From positions 1-40,141 of the forward strand of contig CAMHNK010000004.1 of assembly GCA_946186455.1 (NCBI GenBank): a DNA stretch of 40,141 bases, in the 5' to 3' direction. Origin of the DNA: an uncultured Candidatus Saccharibacteria bacterium. GTDB taxonomy: Bacteria > Patescibacteriota > Saccharimonadia > Saccharimonadales > Saccharimonadaceae. Of this stretch, positions 28,515-38,679 are shown in pieces. Made by a program: the position numbers and the translations under genes. Position 1 is the first letter of the stretch; each line of letters opens with the position of its first letter. Below the pieces are notes generated by a model, which did not search any database, was not told the DNA's origin, and saw only the letters and a program-made list of their open reading frames with translations.

Positions 28515-29543
28515 TTACGCTAAAGTATAAGAGTTCTTATCAACTTTCTTAAACAATTTTTTGTTCTGAAGGTTTAAGAGAATCGTAGTTTCTTTGACTT
28601 TGCGAACGCGAAGCACCTGCTTCACGATCTCTTCACGGGTGAGTGAATCTTCGGCCTTCTCGAGAATTGAAGTAATAATTTCGGAAATCGTTCCCTTCTT
28701 GTAACCCCAAGAAGACAGTGCATAAATACCACGGCCAATCAATACGAAGCGAGAATCTTTAATCAGTTCGTTATGGATGGCTTGGACAGTCACGTTTTTA
28801 CGCTTGAAATTTGAATCAGCAATTTCTTTAGCAATCTCGGAGAAGTGCATTGGCTCCTTCTTGGCTTCGAGAATCACGAAAATCTTATCGCGGATGTTTT
28901 TCGGGTTTACAGTTGGCCATTTGGCAAGTCCCCAGAGTCCATTTAGCGTTGCTAACAGCTTAGAAATTGACGCAATCGCTTTAATATGGTCAGGATGCTC
29001 ATAATCTAGTTTATTGTCAAGTTCATCTAGTGTCATCGGCGCTTTATTCTCGCGAATCACCTTCACAATCTCGTCAGCCTTGTTTCTAATGGTCTTTTCA
29101 TCACCATATTCAGCGATGCCAACAGCGGCATAGTACTTATCGTTCTCTTCTACAACAGAGAGTGCCTTTGAGAAAGTCGCAATAAAATAAATACCAGTCT
29201 TCTCCGATGCGGTCGCTGGACGACCATAAACTTTGTCAGCTAAATCAGATAGTCTAGCGACACGACCGGTTTCAGTAAGATTTCTAATTAAGATCTTTTC
29301 AGCAGCTTGGAGTTCAGGGATTTGGTTGTCTTCTGCGGAAATTTGAAGACGGATTAAAATGGCTTTTTCGAGTTGGCGAACACGCTCACGTGTAATTGAT
29401 AACATTTCGCCGATTTGTTCAAGTGTTTCTTTGTTTCCGTTTAAGCCGAAGCGGCGGGAAATAATTTCCCTTTCCCGTTTTTGCTCAATGATTTTTAGGC
29501 TTCCGGAGATTGCTTTTTTGAGGATTTCCGCATTTTGGTCCAT
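28515..29543 (-). CDS. Sigma-70 region 4-like HTH protein fused to HARE-HTH domain(s)
   Basis: RFGLNGNKETLEQIGEMLSITRERVRQLEKAILIRL (sigma region 4); MHFSEIAKEIADSNFKRKNVTVQAIHNELIKDSRFVLIGRGIYALSSWGY (HARE-HTH). Confidence 0.8.
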   Translation of the reverse strand: MDQNAEILKKAISGSLKIIEQKREREIISRRFGLNGNKETLEQIGEMLSITRERVRQLEKAILIRLQISAEDNQIPELQAAEKILIRNLTETGRVARLSDLADKVYGRPATASEKTGIYFIATFSKALSVVEENDKYYAAVGIAEYGDEKTIRNKADEIVKVIRENKAPMTLDELDNKLDYEHPDHIKAIASISKLLATLNGLWGLAKWPTVNPKNIRDKIFVILEAKKEPMHFSEIAKEIADSNFKRKNVTVQAIHNELIKDSRFVLIGRGIYALSSWGYKKGTISEIITSILEKAEDSLTREEIVKQVLRVRKVKETTILLNLQNKKLFKKVDKNSYTLA

Positions 29544-29717
29544 CAGTATTTCCTTTATTCCATCCCTGTTAAATGTGTTAATAATGCTTATAATACCATA
29601 GTTTTATATAGTTGTCAACTACGGATTTTTTATTTGCTTATAATATTGTATCACATTTTTTACATTTGTGAAAAAAAATTCTAGAAGCATAACAATTATG
29701 CTAAAAATATGGTAAAA

Positions 29718-32030
29718 CTAAGACTTTTTCGTCGACTTTTTAGTAGTCTTTTTCGCGGTCGTTTTCTTGGCCGTTCTGCCACCACGGACGCCCCGGCGGG
29801 TCGCCTTTGGCTTATTCTTTAAGAGCTCTTCGGCTTCCGCGCGAGTGAGTTTCTTTGGATCCATCCCACTCGGTACTTTGACATTATTGCGTCTACCTGG
29901 CCCCTTTACATAAGGTCCATACGCACCATTGATAATCATAATATCGTCCCAATCGGCGATAATGGAATCGACTTTCGCCTGGTAAAGCGGTAAAACTTCT
30001 TCAAACGTTACGGTATAAGGGTCGTGTTCTTTCATCGGAATATTATATTTACCACCCTTAAGATACGGACCAAACGGACCGTTTGCCGCAATCAGCTCAT
30101 TGCCGTCCGGTGCTTTACCGAGTACGCGTGGGAGCGTCGGGAGGGCGAGTTGTTTAATCGCCTGCTCAAGCGTTACGGTCTTAACCGATTTTCGTCTCGG
30201 GAGCGGTGCAAAGCGTGGCTTCTCGCCAGCTTCCTTCTCGTTGTCACCGAGTTGGATAAATCCACCATTCTTGCCGACTTTGGCATAAATCGGCTTGCCG
30301 GTTTCCGGATCGTGCCCCAGTAATTTTGCGTTATTATAGCGTTCTACGCCCTGTGCAACTAGTACGGTATCACGGAACGGACCGTAGAAATCCCGGAGCA
30401 TCTTCACGCGCTCCAATTTGGCTTCCGCGACAAGGTCAAGATCCTTTTCGATATTTGCTGTAAACTTATAATCCACGATATTCTTGAAATTATCGACGAG
30501 GAAACTTGCTACGAGTTCGCCAATCGGTGTCGGAATCAATTTGCCTTTGTTAGCGCCATATTTCTCGGTCACAGTCTCGCGGGAAATCTTCCCATTTTCA
30601 GCGCGAAGCTCAATAATATTACGGTTTGACCCTTCACTTTCGCCCTTTACCACATAGCCGCGCACCTGAATGGCCGTCATAATCGTTGCGTAAGTCGACG
30701 GGCGACCAATGCCGAGTTCTTCGAGTTTCTTGACGAGTGAACCTTCTGTGTACCTCGCCGGCGCTTTTGAATAGTTCTGGCGCGCGTAGAGGCCTAAATT
30801 AGCCACTTTGTCGCCACGAACGAGTTTCGGTAGCTCCAAGTCGCGAGACTTGCCATAAACGCGTAAAAAGCCGTCAAACACGACTACTTCGCCCTTCGCG
30901 ACGAATGGTTCGTTTTTGCCTTCGAGTTTAATCGTCGTTTTCGCCACTTTGGCATTTGCCATTTGGGTAGCAAGTGTTCTTGCCCAGATTAACTGATATA
31001 ATTTCTTCTCGTAATCATTCTTACCAGCCGATGTTCTCGTAATACTGGTTGGACGGATGGCTTCGTGCGCTTCCTGCGCGGATGCATCTTTCGTCTTAAA
31101 TGCACGGACTTTCAGATAATTCTTTCCAAAAGTGCCCTCGATATATTTTGCCATTTCGGCCACGGCTTGGCGCGACAAATTCAGCGAATCGGTTCTATGA
31201 TAAGTGATTAAACCGGCCTGGTATAACCCTTGCGCCGCGTTCATGGTCGTGCGGGACGAAAATCCGAGCTTAGCGTTTGCTTCAATCTGAAGTGCTGCAG
31301 TCGTAAATGGTACCGGACCGGCTTTCACGCCCTCTTCTTCATCCATTTCGGTCACTGTAAATTCCGCATCCTTCAGTTTTTCGAGCAAAGCGGTCGCCTC
31401 TTCTTCCGTATCTGGTGTTTTGCCGTCATAAGTCGCTTCAAATTCGGCATTCTTCTTGAATTTGCCGGTCACTTTGTAATTAAATTTCGATTCAAACTTC
31501 TCAATTTCTTTTTCGCGCTCGACAATCAGCCTGAGAGCTGGGCTCTGGACGCGTCCAGCGGAAATTGCGCCTGGTACCTTCTTACGGACCATATCAGAAA
31601 GATCGTAACCTACCAGCATATCAAGCGTCTGACGCGCTTGCTGCGACGCCACCATGTCCATATCAACAGTGCGTGGATTCTTAATCGCCTCTTCAAGTGC
31701 CGACTTCGTAATTTCATGGAAAGTAATTCTCGCCGTGTTCTTCGGAAGGCCTAGCACCTCTAAGAGATGCCAAGAAATCGACTCTCCTTCACGGTCTTCA
31801 TCGGTTGCGAGCCAGATTTTATCGGCGGCTTTCACTTCTTTTTTTAGTTCCGAAATAATGTTTTTGTGTTCCGGATCAATCTCATAAGTCACTTCAAGAG
31901 TCGATTTGTCAACCTTAGTATCCTTACGAATGTGCCCTACACTAGCTAACACCTTAAAATCACCACCGAGATACTTCTCGATAGTGTGGGCTTTGGCCGG
32001 GCTCTCTACGATCACTAAATTTTTAGACAT
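29718..32030 (-). CDS. topA: DNA topoisomerase I
   Basis: KNLVIVESPAKAHTIEKYLG; ATDEDREGESISWHL; RTDSLNLS; Lys-rich C-terminus. Confidence 0.97.
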   Translation of the reverse strand: MSKNLVIVESPAKAHTIEKYLGGDFKVLASVGHIRKDTKVDKSTLEVTYEIDPEHKNIISELKKEVKAADKIWLATDEDREGESISWHLLEVLGLPKNTARITFHEITKSALEEAIKNPRTVDMDMVASQQARQTLDMLVGYDLSDMVRKKVPGAISAGRVQSPALRLIVEREKEIEKFESKFNYKVTGKFKKNAEFEATYDGKTPDTEEEATALLEKLKDAEFTVTEMDEEEGVKAGPVPFTTAALQIEANAKLGFSSRTTMNAAQGLYQAGLITYHRTDSLNLSRQAVAEMAKYIEGTFGKNYLKVRAFKTKDASAQEAHEAIRPTSITRTSAGKNDYEKKLYQLIWARTLATQMANAKVAKTTIKLEGKNEPFVAKGEVVVFDGFLRVYGKSRDLELPKLVRGDKVANLGLYARQNYSKAPARYTEGSLVKKLEELGIGRPSTYATIMTAIQVRGYVVKGESEGSNRNIIELRAENGKISRETVTEKYGANKGKLIPTPIGELVASFLVDNFKNIVDYKFTANIEKDLDLVAEAKLERVKMLRDFYGPFRDTVLVAQGVERYNNAKLLGHDPETGKPIYAKVGKNGGFIQLGDNEKEAGEKPRFAPLPRRKSVKTVTLEQAIKQLALPTLPRVLGKAPDGNELIAANGPFGPYLKGGKYNIPMKEHDPYTVTFEEVLPLYQAKVDSIIADWDDIMIINGAYGPYVKGPGRRNNVKVPSGMDPKKLTRAEAEELLKNKPKATRRGVRGGRTAKKTTAKKTTKKSTKKS

Positions 32031-32087
32031 ATAATAATATCATATCATACGCCGTCAACCATAAGTGATTTATGTTAAAATAAAACT

Positions 32088-32882
32088 ATGGCGAAATTAG
32101 ACCCGTCGAAAATCTATTTTACTCCGTCAAAAATAACCAAAGAAGAGCGGAGTATCGCTGCTAAAAAATACCGTACTGCCAGTAAACTCAAGAATAAACG
32201 CACCGTAGCGATTATTATCTGTTGCGTTCTTGCCGTTGCCGCAATCCCAACGATTACGATTCTATATCATAAATACCGTTTCGACACCACTTTTGAAGCG
32301 CTCGGCTTACCAGACTACAGTGATAGATTAACTTCCTCCATTAACCAAGATCCCATTCAAATTGATGTCAGTGGCAAAGAATATGGCTCTCTTAATGGCA
32401 TCAAAGCCACGCTAAAATACCTCGCTTATTACGATATCACTGGGGTCGTGACTAGTGTGCACGACTATTTTGGCTTCGGTTTCTTCGATACCTATGTCCC
32501 GCGCGATGTCTGTCTCGCCTGGGGTGACTTACAAAATAGCCTGAGTGACCCCGATATTTCCTATCGCCAGTACGACCGCAAGTGCTATCTTTCCTTCCAG
32601 AACTTCGAGGTCGATGATATCAGTAAATATTATTATGGCGCCTTCCGCAATAAGTATTCCGATTTTAATATGTCCAATAATCACCTAATCCCAGCCACGA
32701 AAGAGGTCCGTAACCAGATTCTCGGTCTCCGCCGGGGCGAAACCGTTCGCCTCGTCGGTTATCTTGTCAGTATGTATTCGGATCGCCCAGGCGAACCCGT
32801 CTATACTTCCAGTCTTCGCCGTGACGACGGTGGCAATGGCGCCTGTGAAATCATGTTTGTCACCAAGGTCGAAAAGTATTAG
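32088..32882 (+). CDS. Hypothetical single-TM exported protein
   Basis: Basic N-terminus then TM TVAIIICCVLAVAAIPTITILYH. Confidence 0.7.
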   Translation: MAKLDPSKIYFTPSKITKEERSIAAKKYRTASKLKNKRTVAIIICCVLAVAAIPTITILYHKYRFDTTFEALGLPDYSDRLTSSINQDPIQIDVSGKEYGSLNGIKATLKYLAYYDITGVVTSVHDYFGFGFFDTYVPRDVCLAWGDLQNSLSDPDISYRQYDRKCYLSFQNFEVDDISKYYYGAFRNKYSDFNMSNNHLIPATKEVRNQILGLRRGETVRLVGYLVSMYSDRPGEPVYTSSLRRDDGGNGACEIMFVTKVEKY

Positions 32883-32894
32883 TCTTGATATCAA

Positions 32895-33242
32895 TTAATG
32901 CCAAGTCGCAAACAGAATGATAATACTAGCAAAACATAAAGCTAAGGTTGCGCTCAGCAAAGCAAAAGAGATAGCCAGAATAGTTGCCACGACTTTATCG
33001 CCTTTTTCTCGTTTTTTAAGGCCGATCATCCCAGACACTAGAGCAATCACCGCAGCACTAAAAGAACCAAAAAGGCCAAAAATCAGGCCCCAGGCATACC
33101 CTTCCCCACAGCTAGTTCCCTCACAGTTCTTAGTGATAAAAATTGGGGCAAACCAACTAATGGTCCAAATAAAAGAAGCAATAGAAATGAAGAAACTTAA
33201 ACAAGACAGAACCGTGGATTTGCTACGTCCGTGTTTTTCCAT
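32895..33242 (-). CDS. Small membrane protein (DUF4190-like organisation)
   Basis: 115 aa, about three hydrophobic segments. Confidence 0.6.
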   Translation of the reverse strand: MEKHGRSKSTVLSCLSFFISIASFIWTISWFAPIFITKNCEGTSCGEGYAWGLIFGLFGSFSAAVIALVSGMIGLKKREKGDKVVATILAISFALLSATLALCFASIIILFATWH

Positions 33243-33280
33243 ATTTCAATTATAGCATAAAAGCATTCTTTTTAGCGATC

Positions 33281-33450
33281 AAAAAAGCCTCAGGTAAGGG
33301 TGGGCATCACCTGAGGCTATTTTGGCCCTCTAACGCTTCTCTATGATACCGGGAGAACCCCGGAAGCGTAACCCACCTCACACAAATTGGGGCCCGCCGG
33401 TTAGAGGGATTGCTATGCCTTCGAAGACTCCCTTTCAAAGTGGAGGTAAT
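33281..33450 (-). ncRNA. Candidate stand-alone ncRNA of unknown family with intrinsic terminator
   Basis: Minus strand: CCCTCTAAC...GTTAGAGGG closing stem, inner ACGCTT/AAGCGT and CCGGG/CCCGG, then GCCTCAGGT...ACCTGAGGCTTTTTT. Confidence 0.6.
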
Positions 33451-33618
33451 ACTTATAAAACTTTAAACCATTAAGAAATCTAAAGCTCGAAAGGGTTTCA
33501 AAAGCACGCAATTTCTGCTACACTATAGGAAGTATAGCTGAAATTATAACTTATTTAGGTGCGGTGTAGGACATTTTTGTGCCCTAACTGTCTATGATTA
33601 TATCACACAGGAGATAAT

Positions 33619-34512
33619 ATGTCAACACTTTTTTCACACTTTTTTGAAAAAATCAACCAAATTACGCCCCTAGAAGCAAAATATACAGAGGTGTTGGGTA
33701 CTATTGCGGTTATGCCTAAAATGTTGTATTATTATGGCAAAATCCCGCAAAAACGTACGAAAACGGTCGCCATTGTGGGCTCCAGACACAATACCAGATA
33801 CGGTGAAGAGGTCGCTTATCAGCTAGGGTACACGCTCGCAAAGCACGGCGTCATCGTGATCTCTGGCCTAGCCTACGGCATTGATTCGATTGGCCACCAA
33901 GCCGCGCTGGATGCCGATGGTACTACAATCGCGGTGCTCGGCACGCCAATTAACGAAATCTACCCCAGAAATCACCGGAAACTCGCTACGGAGATTATCG
34001 AGACTGGTGGTGCCATTATTAGCGAATACGCCCCTGGCACCAAAGTCTACCCAAAAACGAGTTTTCTTGAGCGAAATCGTATCATTTCTGGGCTCTCCGA
34101 TATCGTGGTAGTAGTGGAAGCAGCTGAAAGGTCCGGTTCCCTCAATACCGCGACGCATGCTCTTGAGCAAGGTAAAGAGGTATTTGCCGTCCCAGGCAAC
34201 ATTACGAATCCTTATTCACAGGGGTGCAATAAACTGATTCGCCAGGGTGCTTTTCCATATACTGAGCCGGATGACATTTTGAGAGAACTCTTCCCAGAAG
34301 AATTCCTTGCTCGTAAAAAGAAATGCCACCTAAAAGGCGATACTGATGTCGAAACTTTAATCCTGAATTCCCTGGCCGGTGGTCTTCGCTCTGGTGAAGA
34401 AATTATGACGAGCACCAAGCTTCCGCCGGAGGTATTTAACCAATCTGTGACGTTACTCGAAATCAAAGGTCGCATCCGCGCCCTCGGGGCGAATGCCTGG
34501 GCTCTTAATTAG
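33619..34512 (+). CDS. dprA: DNA-processing protein DprA
   Basis: VAIVGSRHNTRYGEEVAYQLG, VISGLAYGIDSIGHQAAL, VVEAAERSGSLNTATHALEQGKEVFAVPGNITNPYSQGCNKLI. Confidence 0.95.
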   Translation: MSTLFSHFFEKINQITPLEAKYTEVLGTIAVMPKMLYYYGKIPQKRTKTVAIVGSRHNTRYGEEVAYQLGYTLAKHGVIVISGLAYGIDSIGHQAALDADGTTIAVLGTPINEIYPRNHRKLATEIIETGGAIISEYAPGTKVYPKTSFLERNRIISGLSDIVVVVEAAERSGSLNTATHALEQGKEVFAVPGNITNPYSQGCNKLIRQGAFPYTEPDDILRELFPEEFLARKKKCHLKGDTDVETLILNSLAGGLRSGEEIMTSTKLPPEVFNQSVTLLEIKGRIRALGANAWALN

Positions 34513-35027
34513 ATCTTTTCGGCTACTTCTCTTAAAATCTCCGGTAATTTTTCTTTTTCTTCCGGAGTGAATTTCGAAAGCACAAAATCAACATCGCCAA
34601 TTTTATTGCGGAGCTCGTCATTCCCTGTACCGATACGAAGTCTTGGGAATTCATCGGTGCCGAGCTGCGCAATAATCGATTTTAACCCGTTATTTCCCCC
34701 AGCCGAGCCGTTCGCGCGGTAGCGGATCTTGCCAAATTCCAGATTGAAATCATCACAAATCACCAGAATATCGGATAATGCTAAATTATGATAGCGCATA
34801 AATTCGCGTACAGATTTACCGCTCTCGTTGTAATAATCTTGCGGTTTTAAGAATATATATTTCTCACCATCGATCGTTTCTTCACCGTAAATTGCCCCGA
34901 ATTTCGGCTTTTCGGCCCACTTGAAGCCATTTAGTTTAAAATAAAAATCCAGCGCCAAAAAACCCGAATTATGACGTGTAAAATTATACTGATTGCCCGG
35001 ATTGCCGAGGCCAACAACTAGTTTCAT
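34509..35027 (-). CDS. pth: Peptidyl-tRNA hydrolase
   Basis: MKLVVGLGNPGNQYNFTRHNSGF; FLKPQDYYNESGKSV; GSAGGNNGLKSI. Confidence 0.96.
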   Translation of the reverse strand: MKLVVGLGNPGNQYNFTRHNSGFLALDFYFKLNGFKWAEKPKFGAIYGEETIDGEKYIFLKPQDYYNESGKSVREFMRYHNLALSDILVICDDFNLEFGKIRYRANGSAGGNNGLKSIIAQLGTDEFPRLRIGTGNDELRNKIGDVDFVLSKFTPEEKEKLPEILREVAEKI

Positions 35028-35044
35028 ATCTATATTATACCATG

Positions 35045-35069
35045 AAAAAGGCCCTACATACGTAGGGCC
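35045..35069 (-). terminator. Rho-independent terminator of phoH-like gene
   Basis: GGCCCTAC-atac-GTAGGGCC, T-tract on minus strand. Confidence 0.75.
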
Positions 35070-35095
35070 CGAGGGTGAGGGGGTATTTGCCAAGT

Positions 35096-36739
35096 TTATT
35101 CGACAGGCGCTTTCGCCTTCTGGCGTTCGGCAATCTCTCGAATAAGCGGGTGACGAATGACTTCTTCTTCAACAAAACAGGTTTGTGCGACCCTGGTACT
35201 GCCGAGGAGAAGCCTCTGCGCATAGACTAGACCATTATTAGTCTGATCAAGGTAGGGTGCGTGGATTTGTTCCACGTCGCCAGTGATAATGATTTTGCCT
35301 TCGGCACCGAGACGCTTAATCAGAGTATCCATCTGAGTGGCGTTCTGGTCCTGGGCTTCATCATAGATTGCCAGCTCGTACGCGAAATCGCGTCCTCTAG
35401 CCGACTCGACCGGGATATTGGAAAACCAGTTGTCCCAAATCAAATCAACCTGCTCTTTGAGCCGGACCTTAATCGAACGTTTATCTGGAGCGTCATCATC
35501 TGCATCATCCGAACAGTTGCCGTTTTTACCGTTTTTACCATTCTTGCATGCAGCACGCGCAGCTTTGCCAGTACCATATTTACGCAGATTCTCGAGCTCT
35601 TTCCTGAATTTCTGATTATCGCTCAGGAGGAAATTCCGAAGCGCATTCTTAATTGGCTGGACGTCGGGGTCCATCTTATCGTTCAGGTCTCCAGGGAGAG
35701 CGCCGATATTGCTTCGGCCTTCGCACGGTACCACGGTGACACCGATGTACTGTCCGTCTTTGCAGGCCATATATCCGTAGATTGTCGGCATATAAGTCTT
35801 ACCGGAGCCAGCCGGCCCAGTACAGACTACTGCTGAAAATTGCGGGTTATTGAGACATTCTGCATAGATTGCTTGTCCGGGATTTGTAAGTCCAATCGGG
35901 AAATCATTGGCATATTTCAAAGGAACTATGCCGTCCTCGTCGAAGTCGTAACGACCCACGAAAGTGAAATAAGGATCCTCTTTTGGATAAAACCCGGGCG
36001 GATAATCATTCTCGTCTTCGAGCCTCATTACGAGGAACTCGTTTGCGACAAGCTTCGGCGTATCAGCCGGCATATGCTCTTCAAAGAATTCGCGCGACAT
36101 AAATCTGGCACTTAAGAATTCCATGAAAACATCTTTCGGCACGACGATATCACGCCGTCCAGTGTAAGCTTCCGGATACTTGTAGCCATAACGGCTAGTT
36201 TGTATCCCTCGTTCTCTGGCTCTGATGGCCAGGCCATTGTCGTTCGTAAGGAGCACTACGTTGTTAAACATAGTTTCTCTTACGGTTTGCTTATCTGCAG
36301 TTCCGTCCACTTCAAGACCAAGGTCAATCATCGCAGCTGCAATGGAAGTCAGGATAATTTGTCCGTCCATGTCGTTTTCAGCGGGACTAAACGGAAGACA
36401 TCTCCGAAAATCCTTGTGCACGGGCAGAATGTAGATTTCCTGCTTGTCATTGTTCAGCGTGGTTGCGACAGACATCCCGTAACTGCAGTCCATTGGGTGG
36501 ATCTCCGTTTCCGAGAGAGCTCTGAGCCGCCGAAGGGCTACGCGCGCGGCTTTTCCGCGGTCGGTCTTCTCCTTCTTAAAGCTCGAAAGCTCTCGCACAA
36601 CTACGGAAGGGATCACAATGCGCGCTTCAGAGAGGTCGATTGTCGGTTCGGCCGGCTGACGCCCGCCATTTCCGGGGATGATATCAACATAGTCCACGAG
36701 GATGTTGGTATCCAGAACATAGATGGGTCTTTCCGCCAT
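35096..36739 (-). CDS. PhoH-like protein: PIN domain plus PhoH ATPase
   Basis: YVLDTNILVDYVD PIN N-terminus; VVCTGPAGSGKTYMPTIYGYMA; ITGDVEQIHAPYLDQTNNGL. Confidence 0.88.
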   Translation of the reverse strand: MAERPIYVLDTNILVDYVDIIPGNGGRQPAEPTIDLSEARIVIPSVVVRELSSFKKEKTDRGKAARVALRRLRALSETEIHPMDCSYGMSVATTLNNDKQEIYILPVHKDFRRCLPFSPAENDMDGQIILTSIAAAMIDLGLEVDGTADKQTVRETMFNNVVLLTNDNGLAIRARERGIQTSRYGYKYPEAYTGRRDIVVPKDVFMEFLSARFMSREFFEEHMPADTPKLVANEFLVMRLEDENDYPPGFYPKEDPYFTFVGRYDFDEDGIVPLKYANDFPIGLTNPGQAIYAECLNNPQFSAVVCTGPAGSGKTYMPTIYGYMACKDGQYIGVTVVPCEGRSNIGALPGDLNDKMDPDVQPIKNALRNFLLSDNQKFRKELENLRKYGTGKAARAACKNGKNGKNGNCSDDADDDAPDKRSIKVRLKEQVDLIWDNWFSNIPVESARGRDFAYELAIYDEAQDQNATQMDTLIKRLGAEGKIIITGDVEQIHAPYLDQTNNGLVYAQRLLLGSTRVAQTCFVEEEVIRHPLIREIAERQKAKAPVE

Positions 36740-36857
36740 AAAACAATACCTCCTTTTTAAGGTACGAAAAGACGAAATAGGAAATTTTGCTTTCTCGGAT
36801 GAGAAAAACCTATTTCGTTTAAAATACCCCCACTTCTTACTATTTTATCACTTTTCT

Positions 36858-38207
36858 CTATTTTTCGCCATCACTTTTGTCGTTTCGAAACGAAAACATG
36901 ATCGGCGTCCCAATAAATGGGTACTTTTCGCGAATCTTGCGCTCCAAAAAGCGCTTCCAAGACCAGTGTAAGAGTCCGAGGTCGTGGCCGTGCACCACAA
37001 ACCAAGGTGGGCAAGTATCGGTTTGCACGATGTATTTTGGCTTCGGACGGGTGTTTTTGAGCCCGGCTGGCGCGTGCTCGAGAATGGCTTCATTCAAGAT
37101 TTTATTGAGGTCAGAAGTCTTGATTTCAGCCTTGCGATTTTCGGAGACCTGGAGAGCGAGCTCAAAGAGCCTAGTAACATTTTCGCCCGTTTCGGAACTA
37201 GTTAAAACTACCGGCGCATAAGGAAGGAAGTTAAAGTCTTTTTCCAGTCCGTCGATTAAGAAATCGGCGGCGGTACGGTTTTTGATGTTCTCATCGCCGA
37301 AATAATTGGTTGGGGTGGCATTTTCGAGTAGATCAGACTTCGTTACGACGATAATAATTCCCTTACCGGCCTCAATAATCTGGCCAGCGAGTGATTGATC
37401 GAGTTTCGAATGAGCTTCAGTCGCATCAACGAGCAGAGCACAAACATCCGCCTCTTCAATTGCAGCGAGCGTGCGAATAGCAGAAAACTTTTCGATTCCT
37501 ACCTCGCGTTTGCCTGGTTTTCTTAGGCCGGCTGTATCAAGGATTTCAATTTCTTTACCTTTATATTTTACGTTTACGCGATTAACATCGCGCGTTGTGC
37601 CCTGTTTTGAGCTCACAATTGCCTGTTGCTTCTTGCCGAGCGCATTAAACAGACTAGATTTTCCTACATTTGGGCGCCCAATGAGGGCGAGTTTAATCTT
37701 ATCGCCCGCCTCTTCGTGGATTCTTTCGCTTGGGAGCACCGAGAGAAGTTTATTAATTCCCTCTCCGGTCGTCGCGGAAACGTAAAAGATGTTTTCCGGA
37801 GCAATGCCTAGCGCCCTAAATTCGTTAATTTCAAGCGACTCACCGAGATCGCACTTATTCAGTACCAGATAGACGGTTTTCTTGGAACGGAGTGCATCCT
37901 TCGCAATACGCGCATCTCTATGGTCGAAGTATTTGGTCGAATCAAGCGTTACAAGAATTACATCCGCGGTATCGATTGCGTCATTAATTTGCTCCTGAAT
38001 CGAAGCCTCAAAATCATCGGATGGATCCTTAAGACCAGCCGTGTCAATCAAAATAAAGCGGTTATCGATATTTGCCATCACGTTATCACGCGTGGTGCCC
38101 TCTTCACGGGCCACAATGGCGATATTTTTATGCGCCATGCGGTTCAAAATACTCGATTTACCGGCGTTAGTTTGACCAATTAATGCTACAATCGGTAAGT
38201 TTTTCAT
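36858..38207 (-). CDS. der: Ribosome biogenesis GTPase Der (EngA)
   Basis: Two G domains: VALIGQTNAGKSSILNRM and LALIGRPNVGKSSLFNALGKK; start set at MKNLPIVALIG. Confidence 0.95.
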   Translation of the reverse strand: MKNLPIVALIGQTNAGKSSILNRMAHKNIAIVAREEGTTRDNVMANIDNRFILIDTAGLKDPSDDFEASIQEQINDAIDTADVILVTLDSTKYFDHRDARIAKDALRSKKTVYLVLNKCDLGESLEINEFRALGIAPENIFYVSATTGEGINKLLSVLPSERIHEEAGDKIKLALIGRPNVGKSSLFNALGKKQQAIVSSKQGTTRDVNRVNVKYKGKEIEILDTAGLRKPGKREVGIEKFSAIRTLAAIEEADVCALLVDATEAHSKLDQSLAGQIIEAGKGIIIVVTKSDLLENATPTNYFGDENIKNRTAADFLIDGLEKDFNFLPYAPVVLTSSETGENVTRLFELALQVSENRKAEIKTSDLNKILNEAILEHAPAGLKNTRPKPKYIVQTDTCPPWFVVHGHDLGLLHWSWKRFLERKIREKYPFIGTPIMFSFRNDKSDGEK

Positions 38208-38224
38208 AAACATTATTATACTAT

Positions 38225-38250
38225 AAAAAACCGCCTTTTGCAAGGCGGTA
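38225..38250 (-). terminator. Rho-independent terminator of the zinc-ribbon gene
   Basis: ACCGCCTT-ttgc-AAGGCGGT with TTTTTT on minus strand. Confidence 0.7.
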
Positions 38251-38254
38251 TGAC

Positions 38255-38533
38255 CTAGAGAATGTATCTTGAATGCTGTTTTGCTGTGCGTTCGTGATGT
38301 TTCCAAAAATCACATTCATCGTTCCACTTATTAATAGTGTAGGCCAGGATGTCATCTTCGGAATCACCACCGTTAAAGACTTTTTCGCGGCCACAAGTGT
38401 CGCACTGGATCTTGGCGTAAAATGTGCCGTTCTTTTCCCACGACCAGACTGTGATGTCTTTGCCGTTGCAACTGCAACAGTTGGCAATCCTAGGTGTAAA
38501 AAGTAAACTGCGAAGCCTCTCGAGCACGCTCAT
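38255..38533 (-). CDS. Small zinc-ribbon protein resembling Lar (restriction alleviation) family
   Basis: CCSCNGKDITVW...IQCDTCGREKVF...DILAYTINKWNDEC. Confidence 0.5.
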   Translation of the reverse strand: MSVLERLRSLLFTPRIANCCSCNGKDITVWSWEKNGTFYAKIQCDTCGREKVFNGGDSEDDILAYTINKWNDECDFWKHHERTAKQHSRYIL

Positions 38534-38679
38534 ATCCCTTCCCTCCTAATAAAAGAATATAGCTTCATCTATTATTATAGCACAAGTTTAATGAAATGTC
38601 AATGTCTATTCATTGAAAACGGTTATTGTATTATTCTAATTAATAATATACAATATAAGTATAAATTGAGGTCTAAACA

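Noticed and set aside
35261-35836. 191-aa plus-strand ORF antisense to phoH-like gene
   Set aside because: Antisense shadow of a well-supported PIN-PhoH protein.
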